A DNA stretch of 64,000 nt, taken from the NCBI GenBank assembly GCA_964036045.1, contig OZ038380.1, positions 165,175,872 to 165,239,871 on the forward strand. The letters run 5' to 3'. The position numbers were made by a program, and so were the translations under genes. Under the pieces are notes generated by a model. It did no database searches. It worked only from the letters and a program-made list of their open reading frames with translations, and was not told where the DNA came from. The DNA comes from Eutreptiella sp. 'Long Island Sound 2002'. Its lineage: Eukaryota; Euglenozoa; Euglenophyceae; Eutreptiales; Eutreptiaceae. Position 1 is the stretch's first letter. Each line of letters starts with the position of its first letter. Below are positions 57,271 to 64,000 of this stretch, piece after piece.

Positions 57271-60226
57271 TGAAGCGGTACCCAGAACCCCATGGCTAGG
57301 TTACGGTCTCCGGTCCACTGACCCCATGCACGGAAGGGGAGACGCCCGTTGACGCTCCGTTCCGTGCCGTAAAGCCCCGCATCGGCAACCGATGCACCGA
57401 CAGCGGAGATTTGTGTATCTGAATATCAGGAATCAACAGGGTTTTATTTTCATATTGTTTCCGCCAAGTTTTACGCTTCCGTTCTGATATTCACTGTTTT
57501 GACTGCTGGCGGTTGGATCGCGACTTTACCGTAACCGCCAGTTTAACTGTTTATAATGGAAATTTTAACGCAATCCGTCACGAAGGCTCCAAAGCCTTCA
57601 GGAACTGCATGGACGCTTCCGCAATTTTCACATCTTACACTCGCAACCTTAATCCGAATTTTTCGGGATGTCGAAATCGGATTTTCGACTTCGACATCCC
57701 CGCACTTGATTTGACCTCTTTCGAGTGGACCTACGTGCTTCCCTATGCACGAATCAACTTTCCTTTTATCTTGCCCTCCATTTGACTCAGAGATATGGGC
57801 AAAACAAAGTTGATTCGTGAGGCCACTTGTAAGGGTCATATCTCGTGCCGCTTGCGAGGAATGACAATAAGGAAACCTGGGATGTATTCACAATACTCCC
57901 GACGTAATTTAGGAAGCTTTATATGCCTTGCGTTTCCACACGTGCGCGCTAGTGTAATGGATCATGGTCAAGAGGGTAGAGTTTGCGTTATAACTCTTTG
58001 GCCATGATATTGCGTGTGTTAGGATAACTTTCGAGTGTAGCGCGCAAGTGTTGGTGTTGCATAGGAACTCTCCTTGAGTTCCTATGAGCGATTGACACAA
58101 AGTTATGCCCTTGGAGGGGCATGACATATCGTGGTGGGAGCTACCTTTTGGGGCAATATGTGGTATGTGCCATGTGTTGTGTTGCGTGCCCATTTGGCGG
58201 GTCCATCACTCCAAGCCGAACCCGCCAATGGACCTCATATTGTGTAAGCCCCTTCTCCATACTCCCCACGATCAATTGCAAGCCTAACCTTCGTGAAGGG
58301 AAGCTTGTGTGGCGATCCCAAAGCGATGCGTTGGGAGCAAGGTGTGTGTTTTGCAATTTTCCATATTTTCATGTGCCCACTTGGGAAGTAGCGTTCGTAA
58401 CCTCTCAAGGCGCCCCAAGTGGAGCACATATGTGGGATCGAAGGTCATTGGTGTCAAGACATTGTGTTTAGAAGGATTAGTTAATTGCACGATCCAAGCC
58501 GAAGATGTTATAATATAATTGTGCACCTTTCAATGCACTTTTGTGTGTCTTTGTGCCAATTTTGCCGTTTTTGGCCCGTCATGATGTCAAGTGGCGACCT
58601 TGTATTTCAACGTTGCGCTCAATTGACATCATGACCCAAGTATGATATGAGGGTACATACTTCGGTGCCCAACATATCTTGGACCCGGCGAATAACTCCT
58701 CTTGAGCTTGGCATACCGTGGCCGCCATGTTGGCGATTTGGGACTATCCCAAATCATGGGCCCACTTGGCGACCCTGCCATTCCCAAAACCGGAGGAGTT
58801 GGGCGACGCCCAAAAGATATGTTGGACACATAGGACTTGATACCAATCCTATGGCACACTCCGGTCCAAGTCGGGCATGTGCCTCATTTGCCCCAACCAT
58901 GAGTGTGCGCATTTTTGGCCATTTTGAGCAATTTTCCACTTTTGCTGCCCGCCGTGCACTATGCTCTAACCCTCGTGCACGCCGGACGCATGGACCAATG
59001 GACCATATATGACATGGGTGTTATGGGTAATGGTCCCCATGGTCCACACACCACGTGGGCGAAGCGGAGCCGCCTTCGTTAAGGCGCTAGGCCAAATTGA
59101 GTATGGGCAATTTTGCCATTTTTGCATTTGTGGACCCAATTGGGATCGTCACCACGCCAAGTAGCATGGAGATCTTTGAGAGCCAAGGGCATGGGACTCT
59201 CCGTTGGACTCCCAGTGGATCGCGTATGGAATGGCGGATCCGATCTCCAAGCCGGCGTGGAGATACACTATTGGGAGCACCCCAAATTTTGGCTCATTTC
59301 GAGCAGCCAAAATGACCCCATTTTGGGACCCCAATTTCCCCCTTCCGTGTGGTCAATTGGCGGCCCCATTTCTCTAAGCCCACAGGGAGCCCGGACCTAA
59401 CTCCAAGTTGTACACTCAGATATAAGTCCTAGGTCCTGCCTCCTACCCTGTGAGCCATTGGCCTTACCTTGGCCGGGCGAGCCACGCGTGGGAATGACGC
59501 CAATTTTGGTGATTTTGGCATCATGACCCCACTTGACTCATCCGTGTTGCCCTGATGCCGGGACCTCAGAGGGAACCAGGTTGGGTGAGGGCTCCAGGGA
59601 GTTCGTACTCGAAGGGCATAGGGTCAGTTGCCTCGTCCCTACCTCTGGCGGGTCCGGACGAGGGGTCAATTTTGGGGATTTTTGAGTTAATTTCAGTTTG
59701 GGCTGAAACAGCCCATTTTCAGCTACCAACTCCTGGGTGATAATGGCGGGGCCATATCTCTGGCTCAGAGTGGAGTTGGGACCTGCCGCTAAGGGAGCAT
59801 GGGGAGCCACTGTCGGTTGGCCTTGGAGCCCATTGGTTCCCAGGAACTCGCCTGTGGCTGTGCGGGACACCTCCCCCATTGGCAGGGTTTCAGGGTCCGG
59901 ACTGAGCAGGGCATGGGTTGTGTTTGAGCCCCCGCCCCCACCAGCCACTGAGAGGGTCGGACCTGGGATTGGGATACGAGTTGGGATAGAGTGTCTATTG
60001 TCCTGTGATGCCCTTACCCCAGTCCAGTCTTAACCCCATGTGTACATATCCTGATGTGTTGTTGTACATACTTTTGTTCCCTCTTTGCAGAGTGGCAAGG
60101 ATTCTGAAACGCTTTGTCACATGACATGAGCGCATTGATGCCCTTGTGAGCGTAGTGCTTTGCCTGCCTGCTCACTTGCGCGTGTCCCGCAGCGTCCCGT
60201 GGCCGGCCCCCCACGGGAACGCGTCA
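57271..60226 (+). repeat. 3' LTR (2956 bp)
   Basis: Same length as the 5' LTR and nearly identical. Visible differences include a small cluster near 57660-57666 and scattered substitutions. It supplies polyadenylation and the 3' boundary. It ends CGCGTCA and is followed by GTCC and the resumed satellite. Confidence 0.95.
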
Positions 60227-60230
60227 GTCC
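60227..60230. repeat. Target-site duplication GTCC (right)
   Basis: Second copy of the GTCC found at 43146-43149. The satellite continues in phase immediately after it. Confidence 0.85.
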
Positions 60231-62959
60231 CCATGGATGTCCCCATTGATGTCCCCATGGATGTCCCCATGTATGTCCCCATTGATGTCCCCATGGATGT
60301 CCCCATTGATGTCCCCATGGATGTCCCCATGGATGTCCCCATGGATGTCCCCATGGATGTCCCCTTTCATGTCCCCATGGATGTCCCCATGGATGTCCCC
60401 ATGGATGTCCCCATGGATGTCCCCATTGTTGTCCCCATTGATGTCCCCATGGATGTCCCCATGGATGTCCCCATGGATGTCCCCATTGATGTCCCCATGG
60501 ATGTCCCCATTGATGTCCCCATGGATGTCCCCATTGATGTCCCCATGGATGTCCCCATTGATGTCCCCATGGATGTCCCCATGGATGGCCCCATGGATGT
60601 CCCCATGGATATCCCCATGGATGTCCCCATGGATGTCCCCATGGATGTCCCCATGGATGTCCCCATGCATGTCCCCATGGATGTCCCCATTGATGTCCCC
60701 ATTGATGTCCCCATGGATGTCCCCATGGATGTCCCCATTGATGTCCCCATTGATGTCCCCATGGATGTCCCCATTGATGTCCCCATGGATGTCCCCATGG
60801 ATGTCCCCATGGATGTCCCCATGGATGTCCCCATGGATGTCCCCATTGATGTCCCCATTGATGTCCCCATGGATGTCCCCATTGATGTCCCCATGGATGT
60901 CCCCATGGATGTCCCCATGGATGTCCCCATGGATGTCCTCATGGATGTCCCCATGGATGTCCCCATTGATGTCCCCATGGATGTCCCCATTGATGTCCCC
61001 ATTGATGTCCCCATGGATGTCCCCATGGATGTCCCCATGGATGTCCCCATTGATGTCCCCATGGATGTCCCCATTGATGTCCCCATGGATGTCCCCATGG
61101 ATGAACCCATTGATGTCCCCATGGATGTCCCCATGGATGTCCCCATGGATGTCCCCATGGATGTCCCCATGGATGTCCCCATGGATGTCCCCATGGATGT
61201 CCCCATTGATGTCCCCATTGATGTCCCCATGGATGTCCCCATGGATGTCCCCATGGATGTCCCCATGGATGTCCCCATTGATGTCCCCATGGATGTCCCC
61301 ATGGATGTCCCCATTGATGTCCCCATGGATGTCCCCATTGATGTCCCCATGCATGTCCCCATTGATGTCCCCATGGATGTCCCCATGGATGTCCCCATGG
61401 ATGTCCCCATGGATGTCCCCATTGATGTCCCCATGCATGTCCCCATTGATGTCCCCATTGATGTCCTCATTGATGTCCCCATTGATGTCCCCATTGATGT
61501 CCCCATACATGTCCCCATGGATGTCCCCATTGATGTCCCCATGGATGTCCCCATTGATGTCCCCATGGATGTCCCCATGGATGTCCCCATTGATGTCCCC
61601 ATGGATGTCCCCATTGATGTCCCCATGGATGTCCCCATGGATGTCCCCATGGATGTCCCCATGGATGTCCCCATTGATGTCCCCATGCATGTCCCCATTG
61701 ATGTCCCCATGGATGTCCCCATGGATGTCCCCATGGATGTCCCCATGGATGTCCCCATTGATGTCCCCATGGATGTCCCCACGGATGTCCCCATGGATGT
61801 CCCCATTGATGTCCCCATGGATGTCCCCATGGATGTCCCCATTGATGTCCCAATGGATGTCCCCATTGATGTCCCCATTGATGTCCCCATGGATGTCCCC
61901 ATGGATGTCCTCATGGATGTCCCCATGGATGTCCCCATGGATGTCCCCATGGATGTCCCCATGGATGTCCTCATGGATGTCCCCATGGATGTCCCCATGG
62001 ATGTCCCCATTGATGTCCCCATTGATATCCCCATGGATGTCCCCATTGATGTCCCCATTGATGTCCCCATGGATGTCCCCATTGATGTCCCCATGGATGT
62101 CCCGATGGATGTCCCCATGGATGTCCCCATGGATGTCCCCATGGATGTCCCCATGGATGTCCCCATGGATGTCCCCATGGATGTCCCCATGGATGTCCCC
62201 ATTGATGTCCCCATGGATGTCCCCATTGATGTCCCCATGGATGTCCCCATGGATGTCCCCATGGATGTCCTCATTGATGTCCCCATTGATGTCCCCATTG
62301 ATGTCCCCATGGATGTCCCCATGGATGTCCCCATTGATGTCCCCATGGATGTCCCCACGGATGTCCCCATGGATGTCGCCATGGATGTCCCCATGGATGT
62401 CCCCATGGATGTCCCCATGGATGTCCCCATTTATTTCCCCATGGATGTCCCCGTGTCTGTCCCCGTTGATGTCCCCATGGATATCCCCAATGGATGTGCC
62501 CATTGATGTCCCCGTTGATGTCCCCATGGAAGTCCCCATTGCTGTCCCCATGGATGTCCCCATTGATGTCCCCATGGATGTCCCCATTGATGTCCCAATT
62601 GATGTCCCCATGGATGTCCCCATTGATGTCCCCATGGATGTCCCCATGGATGTCCACATGGATGTCCCCATGGATGTCCCCATGGATGTCCCCATTGATG
62701 TCCCCATCGATGTCCGCATGGATGTCCCCATCGATTTCCGCATGGATGTCCCAATGGATGTCCCCATTGATGTCCCCATTGATGTCCCCATGGATGTCCC
62801 CATTGGTGTCCCGATGGATGTCCCCATGGATGTCCCCATGGATGTCCCCATGGATGTCCCCATGGATGTCCCCATGGATGTCCCCATTGATGCCCCCATC
62901 GATGTCCGCATGGATGTCCCCATGGATGTACCCATGGGTGTCCCCATGGATGTACCCAT

Positions 62960-63830
62960 GGATGTCCCCATGGGTGTCTCCATAGATGTCCCCATGGATG
63001 TCCCCCTGGATGTACCCATTGGTGTCCCCATGGATGTCCCCATGGATGTCCCCATGGGTGTCTCCATAGATGTCCCCATGGATGTCCCCCTGGATGTAAC
63101 CATTGATGTCCCCATGGATGTCCCCATGGATGTCCCCATGGATGTCCCCATTGATGTCCCCATGGATGTCCCCATGGATGTCCCCATTGATGTCCCCATG
63201 GATGTCCCCAATGCATGTCCCCATGGATGTCATCGTTGCTGTCCCCATGAATGTCCCCATGGAGGTCCCCATGGATGTCTGCATTGATAACCCCGTTGAT
63301 GTCCCCATTGATGTCTCCATGGAGGTCCCCATGGATGTCCCCATGGATGTCCCCATTGATGTCCCCATGGATGTCCCCAATGGATGTCCCCATTGATGTC
63401 CCCGTTGCTGTCCCCATGGATGTCCCCATGGATGTCCCCATGGATGTCGGCATTGATGTCCCCGTTGATGTCCCCATTGATGTCCCCAATGATGTCCCCA
63501 TTGATGTCTCCATGGAGGTCCCCATGGATGTCCCCATGGATGTCCCCATGGATGTCCCAATGGATGTCCCCATGGATGTCCCCATGGATGTCCCCATGGA
63601 TGTCCCCATGGATGTCCCCGGTGATGTCCCCATGGATGTCCCCATGGATGTCCCCATGGATGTCCCCATGGATATTCCCATGGATGTCCCCATGGATGTC
63701 CCCATTGACGTCCCTAGGGATATCCCCATTGACGTCCCCATTGATGTCTCCATGGAGGTCCCCATGGATGTCCCCATGGATGTCCCCATTGACGTCCCTA
63801 GGGATATCCCCATTGAGGTCCCCATGGATG
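62960..63830. repeat. 84-bp (7-unit) higher-order repeats in the diverged array end
   Basis: The gggtgtctccatag motif recurs at 62972 and 63056, and gacgtccctaggg recurs at 63707 and 63791. Both spacings are 84 bp. The spacing is seen directly; a common seven-unit expansion step is an inference. Confidence 0.7.
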
Positions 63831-64000
63831 TCCCCATAGATGCCCCCATGGATGTCTGCATGGGTGTCCCCGTCGATGTCCCCGTTGATGTCCCCATGGA
63901 TGTCCCCATGGATGTCCCCATGGATGTCCCCATGCATGTCCCCGTGGATGTCCCCATTGATGTTCCCGTTGATGTCCTCATGGATGGCCCCATGGATGTC

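Larger units (their letters stand above)
43150..60226 (+). mobile_element. Full-length Ty3/gypsy chromovirus (LTR retrotransposon)
   Basis: A 17,077-bp element with two 2956-bp LTRs beginning TGAAGCG and ending CGCGTCA, flanked by a 4-bp GTCC duplication. Internal order is a self-priming-type PBS, 404-bp leader, gag, a single in-frame TAG, pol (PR-RT-RNase H-integrase-chromodomain), a 1.47-kb non-coding 3' region and a polypurine tract. Integrase placed after RNase H makes it Ty3/gypsy. The C-terminal chromodomain makes it a chromovirus. Apart from the TAG, the frame is open for about 3110 codons, and the LTRs are about 99.4% identical by eye, so the copy is young and probably competent. It sits within satellite DNA, which is consistent with chromodomain-guided heterochromatin targeting (inference). 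Confidence 0.95.
60227..64000. repeat. 12-bp satellite array, right block
   Basis: The same satellite resumes after the chromovirus. Up to about 62430 it resembles the central block. Beyond that it is clearly more diverged, with cgatgtccgc, gatgtcggc, gtctcc, gttgctg and tagggatatc variants. Three 13-bp units share the same extra A (CCCCAATG) at 62480-62492, 63201-63213 and 63370-63382. The array runs off the window edge. Confidence 0.96.

Noticed and set aside
60146-62506. Protein joining the LTR end to the satellite (in-frame ORF from 60146)
   Set aside because: A chance fusion of LTR sequence with the open satellite frame across the insertion junction.

Overview
The window is a eukaryotic, repeat-only locus. 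I see no ordinary cellular gene, rRNA or tRNA. About 38.7 kb of the 64 kb is one satellite family with a 12-bp unit (GATGTCCCCAT followed by G or T). Two retrotransposons have inserted into it and split it into three blocks: 1-5614, 13877-43149 and 60227-64000. Rejoining the blocks across either insertion restores the 12-bp phase exactly, so both elements landed in a pre-existing array. The GC-rich coding DNA, a chromodomain Ty3/gypsy element and a Kangaroo/DIRS-like tyrosine-recombinase (YR) element together suggest a green alga, possibly volvocine. That is an inference, not a demonstration.

Element 1 (5615-13876, read on the minus strand) is a YR retrotransposon. Its ends are split direct repeats in the order A1 - genes - B1A2 - B2: a 66-bp A at 13811-13876 and 5895-5960, and a 41-bp B at 5961-6001 and 5615-5655. 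It encodes a small Gag with a zinc knuckle, a tyrosine recombinase, a degraded middle section, and a reverse transcriptase/RNase H. A basic ORF and a 3' region built of duplicated modules follow. It has no target-site duplication. Several in-frame stops and long C/G homopolymers break its reading frames.

Element 2 (43150-60226, plus strand) is a 17.1-kb Ty3/gypsy chromovirus with two 2956-bp LTRs, TG...CA termini and a 4-bp target duplication (GTCC). Gag (1436 aa) and Pol (PR, a methylase-like insert, RT, RNase H, DD35E integrase, chromodomain) lie in one frame and are separated by a single TAG. The first 11 bases after the 5' LTR are perfectly complementary to 11 bases inside the LTR, as expected of Tf1/sushi-type self-priming. 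The LTRs differ at only about 17 positions by eye, so the insertion is recent.

The satellite has no stop codon in any of the six frames of its consensus. This produces spurious ORFs of thousands of codons in every frame. The array has higher-order structure: block duplications with periods near 732, 1056/1536, 1416-1524, 2160-2268 and 2328 bp. The right-hand end is the most diverged and may be close to the array edge.
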